Part shown: positions 33,298-42,176 of the stretch, piece by piece
Layout: each line of letters starts with the position of its first letter
Position numbering within the stretch: the first letter of the stretch is position 1
NCBI GenBank assembly: GCA_021776095.1
Contig: JAJFGO010000054.1
Span: 1-46,677, forward strand
Direction: 5' to 3'
From: Kiloniellaceae bacterium
Lineage (GTDB): Bacteria > Pseudomonadota > Alphaproteobacteria > Kiloniellales > J153
DNA: 46,677 nt
The notes under the pieces: generated by a model
Database searches by the model: none
Seen by the model: the letters and a program-made list of their open reading frames with translations, nothing else
What the model was told of the DNA's origin: nothing
Translations under genes and position numbers: made by a program

Positions 33298-34164
33298 CTA
33301 GAGCCCGTAGCGGGCCCAGAGCGCCCGTTCCTCAGCCGCGGCCAGGACGCCGGTTAAGGCGCCTTGCACGTCGAAGCCGGCCGGCGCGTCGCCGGCACCC
33401 AGGCCCAAGCGCCGGCGCCACCAGGGCTTAGCGCCATCGATCCGCCGAACGACGACCTTTTCGCCGAAACGCGCGCGCAAAACCTGCCGCAACTCGCCCA
33501 GTTCGTCGATCAAGCCCAATTCGAGCGCGCTCTTGCCGGTCCAGAATTCGCCGCTGAACAGGGTTTTGTCGTCGCCCTTTAGGCGTTCGCCGCGCCGCGC
33601 CCGCACCTGTGCGATGAAGCTGTCGTGGATTTCCTTTTGCAGGGCCTTGAGCCGCGCCACCTCGTCCTTCTTTTCCGGGCGAAAAGGATCGAGCATGGCT
33701 TTCTTGTCGCCGGCGGTGTGCACCCGTCGTTCGATGCCGTAGCGGCCGAGCAATTCCGGGAACCCGAAGCCGGCCGAGACCACGCCGATGGAGCCGACGA
33801 TCGAGGTTTCGCGCGCGAAAATCTCGTCGGCCGCGCAGGCCAGCCAATAGCCGCCCGAGGCCGCGACATCCTCGCAGAAGGCCATAACCTTGACGTCGCG
33901 CTCCTCGGCCAGGTCGCGAATTCGCTTTGCGATCAAATCGGATTGGGTTGGGGAACCGCCGGGCGAATTGACCGCCAAGGCGATGGCCTTAAGGCGCGGC
34001 AGCTTGAAGGCGCGCTCGATCAGGCTTTCCATGGCCGCCAGGCTCAGGCTCGGGCGAAAGCCCCCAACGCCGATCACCCCGCTAAGCCGGAGCACGGCGA
34101 CCACCGGGGGCGGCTCCTTAAAGCGGCGGAACGGCAGATAGGCGAGGAGACTGCGCAGGTCCAT
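33298..34164 (-). CDS. S49-family peptidase (SppA/SohB-like)
   Basis: The 288-residue protein has the S49 core: LRLSGVIGVGG, ALAVNSPGGSPTQSD, and the nucleophile Ser in EDVAASGGYWLACAADEIFA, followed by IVGSIGVVSAGFGFPELLGRYGI and the basic region GDKKAMLDPFRPE, which holds the probable catalytic Lys. These enzymes cut signal peptides or membrane protein fragments. No strong TM helix precedes the domain, so it is probably cytoplasmic or peripheral. ATG 34164 was chosen over a frame open to 34200, because MDLRSLLAYLPF is the common N-terminus of alphaproteobacterial S49 proteins. It lies between the TrmN6-like gene and the zinc-ribbon gene. Confidence 0.92.
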   Translation of the reverse strand: MDLRSLLAYLPFRRFKEPPPVVAVLRLSGVIGVGGFRPSLSLAAMESLIERAFKLPRLKAIALAVNSPGGSPTQSDLIAKRIRDLAEERDVKVMAFCEDVAASGGYWLACAADEIFARETSIVGSIGVVSAGFGFPELLGRYGIERRVHTAGDKKAMLDPFRPEKKDEVARLKALQKEIHDSFIAQVRARRGERLKGDDKTLFSGEFWTGKSALELGLIDELGELRQVLRARFGEKVVVRRIDGAKPWWRRRLGLGAGDAPAGFDVQGALTGVLAAAEERALWARYGL

Positions 34165-34226
34165 GGGCTGAGATATAGAGACCCGGCCGCACCGGAACAA
34201 CCAGGACCCCGCAACCCGATTGCGTA

Positions 34227-35000
34227 TTAGATTTCGATTGGCGCCGCGTGTCTCAGGATCGCCTCGGCGGCGGCGCTATAGGCGCCGCCGGGTTGGTGCA
34301 GAACCAGGCCGGGCAAGAGGCGCAGCGGGCTCGCGACATCTTTTCGGGCGCGCACGATGACCCGCTTCGCCGGTTTGCCCTGACCGGGCCAGAGGGGAAA
34401 GACCGCAATATCCCCAGCCCGGCCATGGAGCGCGGCGAGCACCTCGTCGAGCCGGTCGGCCCGGTGGATTAGAGTAACGCCACCCTTGGGCCGGGTCATG
34501 GTCAGCGCCGCACGCAACCATACCGACAGCCCGGCGGGCCCTTCGCGGTTGGCCATGTCGCGGGCGCGGTGGCCGCTGGGCCGGTTCGCCTCGGCGCTCA
34601 GGTAGGGTGGATTGCACATGACCTGGTCGAAACTGGCAGGCGCCAAGCGCGGCGGCAGCTTGGCCACGTCCCCGGCCACCGGGACGAAGCGATCCACAAC
34701 GCCATTGCGCCGCGCGTTGTCGCCGGCTAACCGGACCTGTTCGATCTGCAGATCCATGCCGGTCACGTGAACGCCGGGCACCCGCGCCAAGAGGCACAGG
34801 GCCGCGGCCCCGGACCCACAGCCTAGATCCAGAACCCGCGCGCCGGCCGCGGCCGGCACCGCCGCCGCGAGCATGACCGGATCGATCGCCGCACGGTATC
34901 CGGACACCGGCTGGCTCAGGACCACCCGCCCACCGAGCAGGCGGTCCTCGCTGGTCGCCGCGGCGGCCGGTTGGAGACTCGCTCGGGGGCTGGACGTCAT
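34227..35000 (-). CDS. tRNA1(Val) adenine-N6-methyltransferase-like protein
   Basis: The 257-residue methyltransferase has LSQPVSGYRAAIDPVMLAAAVP, motif I VLDLGCGSGAAALCL, and the amino-methyltransferase motif CNPPYLS. These place it in the TrmN6/YfiC group that methylates N6 of A37 in tRNA-Val. Later blocks MTRPKGGVTLIHRADRL and FPLWPGQGKPAKRVIVRARKD are also group features. Start ATG 35000 overlaps the DUF2007 stop by four bases (ATGA), which implies coupled translation. Cytoplasmic. Confidence 0.9.
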   Translation of the reverse strand: MTSSPRASLQPAAAATSEDRLLGGRVVLSQPVSGYRAAIDPVMLAAAVPAAAGARVLDLGCGSGAAALCLLARVPGVHVTGMDLQIEQVRLAGDNARRNGVVDRFVPVAGDVAKLPPRLAPASFDQVMCNPPYLSAEANRPSGHRARDMANREGPAGLSVWLRAALTMTRPKGGVTLIHRADRLDEVLAALHGRAGDIAVFPLWPGQGKPAKRVIVRARKDVASPLRLLPGLVLHQPGGAYSAAAEAILRHAAPIEI

Positions 35001-35212
35001 GTGGACACGTCCTCGCCCGCGTCCTCCAAAACCCGGCGGGCCCGCTCGTAATCGTCGTCGCTGACCGCCAGACGGCGCGGAATCGCCCCGATTGAGCCTT
35101 CGATCACGCTGGTATGGACGTCCAGCAAGATGCTTTCGACACCGGAATCGGCCAGAAGGGCCTGAATCCAGGACAGTTTCACCACGTCATTGGTATACAA
35201 AATGTTCTTCAC
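34997..35212 (-). CDS. DUF2007 small protein
   Basis: The 71-residue protein (MKNILYTNDVVKLSWIQALL, then AIPRRLAVSDDDYERARRVL) has the compact beta-alpha-beta pattern of DUF2007, a putative signal-transducing domain resembling a GlnB-type or ferredoxin-like fold. Function unknown. It is the first gene of a run with the TrmN6-like gene and is divergent from the polyprenyl synthase. Confidence 0.9.
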   Translation of the reverse strand: MKNILYTNDVVKLSWIQALLADSGVESILLDVHTSVIEGSIGAIPRRLAVSDDDYERARRVLEDAGEDVST

Positions 35213-35248
35213 AAATCCGTACTCACGGCTGACAGGCGCGCGATTGAC

Positions 35249-35276
35249 TTGACCGGCGGGCAGATCGACCTATCCT
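35249..35276 (+). promoter_or_regulatory. Candidate sigma-70 promoter for the polyprenyl synthase gene
   Basis: TTGACC (35249-35254) and TATCCT (35271-35276) are separated by 16 bp and lie about 75 bp before the ATG at 35350. Prediction from sequence only. Confidence 0.35.
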
Positions 35277-35349
35277 CGGCGAATTATGGCATGAATGTGC
35301 CGATCCTTGGATACGGTATCTTGCCAGCCGAGGGGTCGAAGCGAGGAAA

Positions 35350-36378
35350 ATGCCTGTGAACGGTGTTGCCGGTTTGGAGATCGCGCGCGAGACCGCGCCG
35401 CGGACAGGGCTGGAGCCCTTGACCGCCCTGGTGGCGGATGAGCTTCAAATGGTCAATCGCCTGATCCTCGAGCGCATGGAATCCGAGGTCAGTCTAATAC
35501 CGCAGATGGCCGGCCATATCGTCGCGGCCGGCGGCAAGCGCCTGCGGCCGGTCCTGACCCTGGCCTCGGCGCGGCTGTGCGGTTATCAGGGCCAGCGCCA
35601 CCTCAATTTGGCCGCCTGTGTGGAGTTCATTCACACAGCGACCCTGCTGCACGACGATGTGGTGGATCAGAGCGACCTGCGCCGGGGCCTATCGACCGCC
35701 AACGCGCTTTGGGGCAACCAGCCCAGCGTCCTGGTCGGCGACTTCCTGTTCAGCCGCGCCTTTCAGCTCATGGTCGCGGACGGGTCCTTGAAGGTCCTTA
35801 AAATATTGTCCGACGCCTCGGCGGTGATCGCCGAGGGCGAGGTGCAGCAGTTATTGATCAGCAACGACACGGCGACCAGCGAGAAAGACTATTTGGCCGT
35901 GGTCGGTGCGAAGACCGCCGCCTTGTTCTCCGCCGCCTGCCGGATCGGCGCCGTGGTCGGCGAGCGGCCCGAGGAAGAGGAGATGGCGCTGGAGAGTTAT
36001 GGCCGGAATTTCGGCATCGCCTTCCAGATCATCGACGACCTGCTCGATTTCTCGGCCCATCAGGCCGAACTGGGTAAGACAGTCGGCGACGATTTCCGGG
36101 AAGGCAAGATTACCTTGCCGGTGATCCTGGCGTTCGCGCGCGCCGACGAAGACGAACGCCGGTTCTGGCGCCGCTGTCTGGAGGACACGGAGCAGACCGA
36201 CGCCGATTTGGGCCAGGCCATTGCGCTGATGAACCGGCACGGCGTGCTAAAGGACACGGCGGCCTACGCGCGGGCCTATGCCTCCGACGCGCGCGATGCT
36301 CTGGCGATTTTTCCGGCCTCACCGGTCAAGCGGGAAATGCTCGAGCTCATAGATTTCTGCGTCGAGCGCGCCTACTAG
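35350..36378 (+). CDS. ispB: Long-chain polyprenyl diphosphate synthase (octa/decaprenyl type)
   Basis: This 342-residue trans-prenyltransferase has the first aspartate-rich motif HDDVVDQSDLRRG and the second IIDDLLDFSAHQAELGK, with GGKRLRPVLTLASARLCGY near the start. It joins isopentenyl diphosphate to farnesyl-type starters to make the ubiquinone side chain; by family it is octaprenyl- or decaprenyl-length, which cannot be read from the sequence alone. GAGGA lies just before the ATG. It is divergent from the DUF2007 gene, and its stop is 8 bp before the convergent end of the phage-like tail region. Confidence 0.94.
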   Translation: MPVNGVAGLEIARETAPRTGLEPLTALVADELQMVNRLILERMESEVSLIPQMAGHIVAAGGKRLRPVLTLASARLCGYQGQRHLNLAACVEFIHTATLLHDDVVDQSDLRRGLSTANALWGNQPSVLVGDFLFSRAFQLMVADGSLKVLKILSDASAVIAEGEVQQLLISNDTATSEKDYLAVVGAKTAALFSAACRIGAVVGERPEEEEMALESYGRNFGIAFQIIDDLLDFSAHQAELGKTVGDDFREGKITLPVILAFARADEDERRFWRRCLEDTEQTDADLGQAIALMNRHGVLKDTAAYARAYASDARDALAIFPASPVKREMLELIDFCVERAY

Positions 36379-36386
36379 AACATGCT

Positions 36387-36623
36387 CTAGCTACCCCCCT
36401 CGTCACCTCCGCAGAGCACGTCCAAGGCCTCGCGTTCCCGCTCCGTGTTGATGCGGTGATAGGCGCCGATCGACATGGCGCAAACCGTCGCCTTTAAGAC
36501 CCGGCCCTCGGCGTCCTTTGCCGATTGGGCGCTGAACACTCCGCGTTCCACGAAGAGCTGTTGAGCCGATGTGCATCCGGCCAAGAGCGCGGCGGCGATG
36601 ACTGTCGAGAAGAGACGCGGCAT
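36387..36623 (-). CDS. Small lipoprotein at the end of the phage-like module
   Basis: The 78-residue protein has a lipobox (VIAAALLAGCTS, Cys at residue 16) and a short soluble part with a Cys pair (VCAMSIGAYHRI, VLCGGDEGG). The segment ATVCAMSIGAYHRINTERERE recurs in many small phage-associated proteins as far as I recall. It could be an outer-membrane spanin subunit (Rz1-like) or an accessory lipoprotein. It is the last minus-strand gene of the tail region and converges on ispB. Confidence 0.75.
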   Translation of the reverse strand: MPRLFSTVIAAALLAGCTSAQQLFVERGVFSAQSAKDAEGRVLKATVCAMSIGAYHRINTEREREALDVLCGGDEGGS

Positions 36624-36672
36624 CGTCGGTAACCTCCACGAAATTACGGGAAACGACCAATCGAGACCCGGT

Positions 36673-36912
36673 TCAGCGCCCGAAGACGTCGCGCCAAGTC
36701 GCGGCCAAAGCGGTCGCGCCGGCGGTTAGAAACCCGCCGAGCCAAAGAAAAACGCGCAGGCCTGTCTTGCCCTGGGTAGCGACCCTGATCAGTTCGCATT
36801 GGGTGGCTTCGACCTGCGACAGGCGAGTACCCAGGTTCTTCAATTCCGTCTCGGTCACCGCGCGCAGGGCGGCGATTTCGGCTTGAAGATCGCCGTGCGT
36901 TGGGGCTGCCAT
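36673..36912 (-). CDS. Small coiled-coil/TM protein, possible holin accessory
   Basis: The 79-residue protein has an N-terminal helix likely to be a coiled coil (LQAEIAALRAVTETELKNLG TRLSQVEATQ), then one TM helix (FLWLGGFLTAGATALAATW). This shape is seen in phage holin or antiholin-like proteins in this position. It lies between the fibre-like gene and the lipoprotein gene, so a lysis role is possible but unproven. Confidence 0.65.
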   Translation of the reverse strand: MAAPTHGDLQAEIAALRAVTETELKNLGTRLSQVEATQCELIRVATQGKTGLRVFLWLGGFLTAGATALAATWRDVFGR

Positions 36913-36923
36913 AGTGCCGCCCT

Positions 36924-37337
36924 CTAGGTGGCCGGAGCCAGCGCCCGGACATCCGTGCCGTCGCTGTGCAATAGCCGCGCGGTGGCGTTGGCGATGGTGA
37001 CGCTGGCCCCAGCGCCAACCTTGAATGTCGCGGATTGCCCGCTTTGATTAAGCACCGCGAAGGCGTGATTGCCGGTCGCGGGCAGGGATACGTCGAAAGC
37101 GACCGTCGGGCTGCCGCTCAACGAAAACAGAAAGTGGCCGAAAAACTCGTCGTCGCTCAGGCTGCGATCGGCCACGCTTGGCGAGCCGGCCGCGTCGGCG
37201 ATCCCGACAGGCAACACCGCCTGGGTCGCGCTCGACAGCAGATTGTCGAGCGCGTTCGAGGTGACTTCCTTTTGCGATTGCGACTGCACGATTAACGCGC
37301 CGTCGACGTGATCGCCCAGGTTGTCGAGGTTGGCCAT
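36924..37337 (-). CDS. Phage tail-associated protein (DUF2793-like)
   Basis: The 137-residue protein starts MANLDNLGDHVDGALIVQSQ, with SQKEVTSNALDNLLS, resembling the start of DUF2793 phage proteins, and continues with beta-rich sequence (GNHAFAVLNQSGQSATFKVG) like a tail-fibre tip or head-decoration domain. It follows the host-specificity gene by 21 bp and probably extends the receptor-binding apparatus. Family assignment is tentative. Confidence 0.6.
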   Translation of the reverse strand: MANLDNLGDHVDGALIVQSQSQKEVTSNALDNLLSSATQAVLPVGIADAAGSPSVADRSLSDDEFFGHFLFSLSGSPTVAFDVSLPATGNHAFAVLNQSGQSATFKVGAGASVTIANATARLLHSDGTDVRALAPAT

Positions 37338-37358
37338 GGTTGAGACTTCCTTTCAGAC

Positions 37359-40300
37359 TTACCCCGAGACCGTGGCGGACGCCGGGAAACCGCGCCCCAC
37401 CGTGGCGCTCAACTGGTAGACGCGCAGGTCGAGTGTGGCTTGCTCGGCGCCGAAGTCGGAGATTTGATCGGCGGCCGAGTAGACCGCTTGGCGCGATCCG
37501 GGCGTGACCGCGGAGCCACCGGCGGAGGCCACGGCGGTAATAGTTCGCGCCACGCTCGCGCCATCCAGGATATCGACCTCGTAGGCCTCGCTCTCCTCGC
37601 CCAGGGGCACATCCACGGCGTCTTTCCAGGCGCCGCCCAGGCGGCCGCGGCGCTTCCAAGTTACCGTCCAATCCAGGGGCGAGCCGGCGCGCGCGCCGCG
37701 CAGGTCTACGGGGGCATAGGGCATGAGCGAACGCCCGCTAAAGCTGAGCGACGTCTGCGCGCCCTCACTCAACAGACCGCCTAAAGTGATGGCCCGGTAG
37801 AACCGCAGGGCGTCCAGGTCGGTATCGGGCAGATTGACCCGGTTGAGTGTGGCGTCGTTAAGCAGCAGCACACGCTCGCCGATGGTGTGACCGGCTGTCG
37901 CCCATTCGGTGCCGCGACGGCCGCGCAAAAAGGTGTCGAGGGTGGTGCTGCCGTCCGCGTTCAGGGCCGCATTGGCGAATTGGACGATCTCGTCGCCGAC
38001 CAGCAGGGCGTTCGCCCCGTTCAGAACCGCCGTCTCCTCTGCGGCGACCAAGGCGCCGCGCGTCAAACGAAGCGTCAAGGTGCTGCCCCGGTCCCAAGTA
38101 CAGGCGCCGTGATCAGGCAGAGCCGTTTCAGTCGCGCCGTGAACCGCGTTGCGGGTGCCGGGCACGAACAGGAAGGGGAAATCGAAGGCCTCGCCGTCTG
38201 CCGACTTCAGAATCGAAACCCCGGGCCAGGTCTCCTCGCCCAAGGCACCGGCCGCCACATAGATCCCCAAGCCTTCTTCCGCGTCGCGCAGAAGCGGAAT
38301 ATCCAGAAGATGGAACGCCGATGGTCCTGCCAGTACGATGGACTGCGCCGCCACGCCCAAGGCGGCCACGCCGACGGCGGCGCTGTCGTAGACAACGGCA
38401 TCCTCGGCCACGCCGCCGATCCGGATCACCCCGTCGACACCGTGATCCACGCGATCGACCCGCAGGGTCGCCGTGACACCGCTGGCGCTCGCCCGGATAA
38501 CGTCGCCGGTGCTGATCCGGGCGTGCATTCGCGAGACCCGCAGGTCGTAGAGCGTGCGCGCCTGCCAGGTTTGGAAGCCGATGCGCTCTACCCGTTGCGC
38601 CGCCTCGGCCCCGCTCATGGCCAGCGGCAAGTTGATGACCTTGAGCGCCCGGGACGCGACTGCCGCCTCGGCGCGCAGAAAGAATTGGGTGTTGGTCTGA
38701 TAGTCGAGGATTGGGTCGGCGTAAGTCAGGTCGATGCGGCGCGGCAGCTCAATCTCCTGGATTCGTTCCTCGCCGATCAGGGGGACGATGGCCGGGTCCC
38801 CGAAAGCCCGCGCGCCCAGATCCGCCTCGTCGATCGTGACCGCTGGCGCACCGCCGCGCGGGACCATGGCAACCTTAAAGTCTTCCTCCCGGGGGTCGAA
38901 GAAATACGCGGCGGCCAGAGGCTCCAGCGCCGCGCGCGCGGCCATGCGGTCGGTGATGACGAAGCCGATCACCGTGTCGCTGAGCGCCGAGGTATCGAGA
39001 TCGCCAGGCGCCGCGATGGCGACCCGGCTGGAAATATCCTCAACGATGCCGGCCAAGGTCACGTCGAGGCCGGACTTGCGGTCGAGGTAGGCCCAATACA
39101 GGGTCGCGGGGGTGACGTCGAGCCAGATGTGCGCGTTGTTCAGTGCATCGAACACCATCTGCTGCACGCCGGGAATCGCGGGCCAACTCGTGAGCGAGAC
39201 ACTGCGCCGGATGGTGAAGCTCGAAATATCGATCTCGAAAGCGACCGTCGTCGCCTGCAACCAGATTCGCCCGCCGATAGGCTCGGCGCAATATTGGGTG
39301 CGATTGTCCAGCGTCGCGTTCAAGACCACAGATAAGGTCGCGTCGATGGTCAGATTATCCAAACTGAAACGCAGCAGGCCGGTCGCGCCGGTGTCTTCGA
39401 CGATCAAACAATTGCTCGGCTCGTCGTAAGCCAGGAAGCGCGCGCCGGTCTTGCCCGGCAGAACGTGACGCTCGCGTACCGATCCGATCCCGGGGTCGAT
39501 CTTGAAGAGATAACCGTCCGCCGAGCCGTCGACCGCCAGAGTCCAGACGAAACCTTCCGCGTCGATCGCCATGCCGGTGCGCCCTAGCGTCGAGCGGTAG
39601 GACCCGGCGGTCGGCGGCGCGAAATTCGACAACACAATTTCGTCCAGCAAGGCCAGCGTGGATGCGGAAAAGATCCCGACCTTGCCGGTCAGGCCCTGGG
39701 CGACAATGCGCTCGAATCCGGGTTGGCCCGCGACGATCAGGTTGGCGAAATCCTGCGACATCGCCGAAGCCGAAATGCCGATCTGGGCCCAGGACGAGTC
39801 GTACTTGACGACTTTGCCGTTCCCATTGCCGGAATAGAGGTTGCCCTCGCGATCCAGGGCCGGACAGAAGGATTCCCCGACACCAATGTCCTTGCCGACC
39901 ACTTGGCGGCGCGTCGCCACGTCCCACTTGGTCGCGATTCCGTTGGTCGAAAGGGTGTAGAGAAACCGGCGGTCGTGACTCCAACGGCCCAACTGGGTGA
40001 CCGGCGCGGCGAAGGCTGCGGCGCTGGCAAACGGAAAAGTGTCGCTGGCGGCGCTGGCGACCTCCGCCGTGATCTGCGGGATGCGGTTGCCGAAATCCTC
40101 CAGCGGCAGGCTCTCGAACACCAGCCCGGCCTGGCCCCGATAAGCGGGTGTATTCTCGATACCTCGCTCGGCTTGCTCGGCCGGGTCGGGCTGCTGGGTC
40201 TCCCCGCCCAGATATATGCGCAGCTGCGCCTGGCGCAGCTTACCGCCGAGCACCGGATCGATGCCGGTAAAGTCGGCGATCAACTGGCCGTCGCCCCAGA

Positions 40301-40682
40301 CCCGAAGCACCGCCTGAATCGGCCCCTCGCACAAGGCGATGCGGAAATCCGCCGTATAGCGATAGGTCAGGCTGGCCTGGGTCGCGCCGCCGCCCTTGCC
40401 GCCCTGGGTCTGTTCTTGGCGATGCTCCTTCAGGCCGGGCGACCAGACCACGTTTCCGCCCAGGCGAAAGCGGCCATAAACGATGGGAACCGGCCGTCCG
40501 TAGCTGGACGAGGTGACCGCCAGATCGGTCAGGCGCGGGCCCTCGGCACGGCGGTCGTCGCCGTTCCCGAACAGGGCGTTGCCGGCAAACTGCCCGGCCA
40601 GGAACCCGGCCTGCGCGCCGACCGGCCCGCCGATCACGCCGCCGGCCAGCGCACCGCCGAGACTGAGCGCCAATGTCGCCAT
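37359..40682 (-). CDS. GTA gp15-like host-specificity/baseplate protein with a propeller-like centre
   Basis: This is a 1107-residue tail-tip protein. Residues 1-220 match the N-terminus of RcGTA gp15 and related tail proteins (LSLGGALAGGVIGGPVG, LTDLAVTSSSYGRPVPIVYG, LVFESLPLEDFGNRIPQI). From about 225 to 540 come repeated blocks such as DREGNLYSGNGNGKVVKYD, DAEGFVWTLAVDG and DNLTID that look like beta-propeller blades. In RcGTA gp15 this part is a TIM-barrel domain. From about 560 a Phage-tail_3-type domain follows (FFDPREEDFKVAMVPRGG, IELPRRIDLTYADP), and the end is beta-rich. The start is ATG 40682, overlapping the gp14 stop in TGATG. It is probably the adsorption protein. Confidence 0.9.
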   Translation of the reverse strand: MATLALSLGGALAGGVIGGPVGAQAGFLAGQFAGNALFGNGDDRRAEGPRLTDLAVTSSSYGRPVPIVYGRFRLGGNVVWSPGLKEHRQEQTQGGKGGGATQASLTYRYTADFRIALCEGPIQAVLRVWGDGQLIADFTGIDPVLGGKLRQAQLRIYLGGETQQPDPAEQAERGIENTPAYRGQAGLVFESLPLEDFGNRIPQITAEVASAASDTFPFASAAAFAAPVTQLGRWSHDRRFLYTLSTNGIATKWDVATRRQVVGKDIGVGESFCPALDREGNLYSGNGNGKVVKYDSSWAQIGISASAMSQDFANLIVAGQPGFERIVAQGLTGKVGIFSASTLALLDEIVLSNFAPPTAGSYRSTLGRTGMAIDAEGFVWTLAVDGSADGYLFKIDPGIGSVRERHVLPGKTGARFLAYDEPSNCLIVEDTGATGLLRFSLDNLTIDATLSVVLNATLDNRTQYCAEPIGGRIWLQATTVAFEIDISSFTIRRSVSLTSWPAIPGVQQMVFDALNNAHIWLDVTPATLYWAYLDRKSGLDVTLAGIVEDISSRVAIAAPGDLDTSALSDTVIGFVITDRMAARAALEPLAAAYFFDPREEDFKVAMVPRGGAPAVTIDEADLGARAFGDPAIVPLIGEERIQEIELPRRIDLTYADPILDYQTNTQFFLRAEAAVASRALKVINLPLAMSGAEAAQRVERIGFQTWQARTLYDLRVSRMHARISTGDVIRASASGVTATLRVDRVDHGVDGVIRIGGVAEDAVVYDSAAVGVAALGVAAQSIVLAGPSAFHLLDIPLLRDAEEGLGIYVAAGALGEETWPGVSILKSADGEAFDFPFLFVPGTRNAVHGATETALPDHGACTWDRGSTLTLRLTRGALVAAEETAVLNGANALLVGDEIVQFANAALNADGSTTLDTFLRGRRGTEWATAGHTIGERVLLLNDATLNRVNLPDTDLDALRFYRAITLGGLLSEGAQTSLSFSGRSLMPYAPVDLRGARAGSPLDWTVTWKRRGRLGGAWKDAVDVPLGEESEAYEVDILDGASVARTITAVASAGGSAVTPGSRQAVYSAADQISDFGAEQATLDLRVYQLSATVGRGFPASATVSG

Positions 40683-41098
40683 CAATCGACCCCGGGAATG
40701 CGGTAAGCGCTGTGCGGCGCCCAGACCAGCCGCTGCTCCACGACCCGGCCCTGGTCCTGATGGGCGTGCACAATGACGTCGATTGCGCTGAGCAGAGCCA
40801 CATGACGCAAGCCCGCGCCCAGGTCGACCAGCAGAAGATCGCCTGGTAAGGCCCGCATGGGGGCGACCGGCCGCAGGTGCTGGCGCAGGCCGAGCAGCAA
40901 GGCCTTGGGCGCCGGCGGCGCGGCATGGCCGCGATAGGGCAGAAAGGCCTCGGCCAAGTCCTTCAGGCCGACATTGCGCGCGACCCCGGCCAGGAAGCCC
41001 AGGCAGTTCGCGCCCGCGCCCCGCTCGGACCCGGCCGGCACCCAGGGGGTGCCGATCCAGCGGCGCGCCTCGGCCACGACCGCGTGCCTATCGGGCAT
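40682..41098 (-). CDS. NlpC/P60-type peptidase, GTA gp14-like
   Basis: The 138-residue protein opens VAEARRWIGTPWVPAGSERG, as do NlpC/P60 endopeptidases of siphophage tail tips. The probable catalytic Cys is in GANCLGFLAGV and the His in LRHVALLSA. It should cut peptidoglycan peptides during DNA entry. ATG 41098 gives the standard start; it overlaps the gp13 gene by 11 bp, and its stop overlaps the gp15 start. Confidence 0.9.
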   Translation of the reverse strand: MPDRHAVVAEARRWIGTPWVPAGSERGAGANCLGFLAGVARNVGLKDLAEAFLPYRGHAAPPAPKALLLGLRQHLRPVAPMRALPGDLLLVDLGAGLRHVALLSAIDVIVHAHQDQGRVVEQRLVWAPHSAYRIPGVD

Positions 41099-42176
41099 CG
41101 GGGGTCCGGAACAGGAGGTCGTTGCCGGGTACATAGGGCTCGCCCCGAAAATTGAGCAGATTGTCGAAGCTGTCGCGGCACACCGCCAGCGACTTGTCGC
41201 AGCCGGCCGACACCGTGACCGGGTCGCCCGGCGCGACGCCGAAGGGCATGGGCAGAAACAGGGTGACGGCCTTGGTCGAGAGAACCCAGGATCTCACCTC
41301 CATCTTGAGACCGAGGTTGGCGGGCGGCGGGCTGCCCGCGCCGGTGAAGCTCAGAACGCCGCCGGTCAGCAAGACGTCGGGCGCGTCGCCGCCATAGCTC
41401 AAGGTGAAGGCGCGGTTGTCGGTGACGCTGGCGACCGTGGCCTCAATGGTCAGCGCCCGTTCGGTCTCCCAAAGCACGCTGCCGTCCGCCGTTTGGCCCC
41501 CAAGGGTCAGGGCCCAGCTGGGCTCGCTCAAGCCGCTGGTCCCGGCCTGCAGGCAGCGGACGTGCCGATCGTTGAAAGCGGCCGGGCGCACCACGGAACC
41601 GAGACCGGCGTCGCGTGGCGGACGCGGGCCGTAGGCCGTGCTGGCCTGCCAAAGCGGCGGCGCGAGTCGCACGGCGCAGCGCGTGTCGCCCAACTCGGCC
41701 CGGCACGCGGGGCTGTAGAGCGCGCCGATCTCCTGGCGGTAGCGATCGATCAGGCCACGCAACTCGGCAACGAACATCGCCCCCTCGGCGCGGACCTGGC
41801 CGACCTGGCCCCGCCGCAGCTTCAAGGCGCCCTGGCCAAGCGCGGCGTAGTTCACCTCGAAGATCTTGACCTCGGCGAAATCGTAGCGGCCGGCGCGCAA
41901 ATCCGCCGCCGTGATCGCCGCGGAGTCCAACACGCCTTCCACATCGAGGTTGTCGGCAGCCAGGCCGGCGACGCCGGCGATGTTGCTCCGGGTAAAGCCG
42001 CTCGCCGCCGCGTAGGTCAGCGCGCCGCCGCCATCGCCCAGATCGAAGACCAGATCGCGATCATGGGAGGTGAAACCGAGGACCGTTCCGTCGCGCCGCG
42101 CGATCTTCCAGCAGGTGGCGAGCGTGAGCGCGGCGCCGGCCAGGTGCGCCGCCAGCTCCGGTGTGACCGTCTTCAT
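41088..42176 (-). CDS. DUF2163 tail protein, GTA gp13-like, with an inserted domain
   Basis: The 362-residue protein has the DUF2163/BR0599 start (PELAAHLAGAALTLATCWKI, GFTSHDRDL) and end (GCDKSLAVCRDSFDNLLNFR GEPYVPG, with Cys ligands). Its core cysteines are CRAELGDTRC. Between residues about 173 and 240 it carries an extra segment, WQASTAYGPRPP to DGSVLWETE with GTSGLSEPSW inside, of a pattern that recurs in phage structural proteins. RcGTA gp13 is about 290-300 residues, so this insert accounts for the extra length. It forms part of the baseplate hub. ATGA overlap with the DUF2460 gene. Confidence 0.9.
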   Translation of the reverse strand: MKTVTPELAAHLAGAALTLATCWKIARRDGTVLGFTSHDRDLVFDLGDGGGALTYAAASGFTRSNIAGVAGLAADNLDVEGVLDSAAITAADLRAGRYDFAEVKIFEVNYAALGQGALKLRRGQVGQVRAEGAMFVAELRGLIDRYRQEIGALYSPACRAELGDTRCAVRLAPPLWQASTAYGPRPPRDAGLGSVVRPAAFNDRHVRCLQAGTSGLSEPSWALTLGGQTADGSVLWETERALTIEATVASVTDNRAFTLSYGGDAPDVLLTGGVLSFTGAGSPPPANLGLKMEVRSWVLSTKAVTLFLPMPFGVAPGDPVTVSAGCDKSLAVCRDSFDNLLNFRGEPYVPGNDLLFRTPDAR

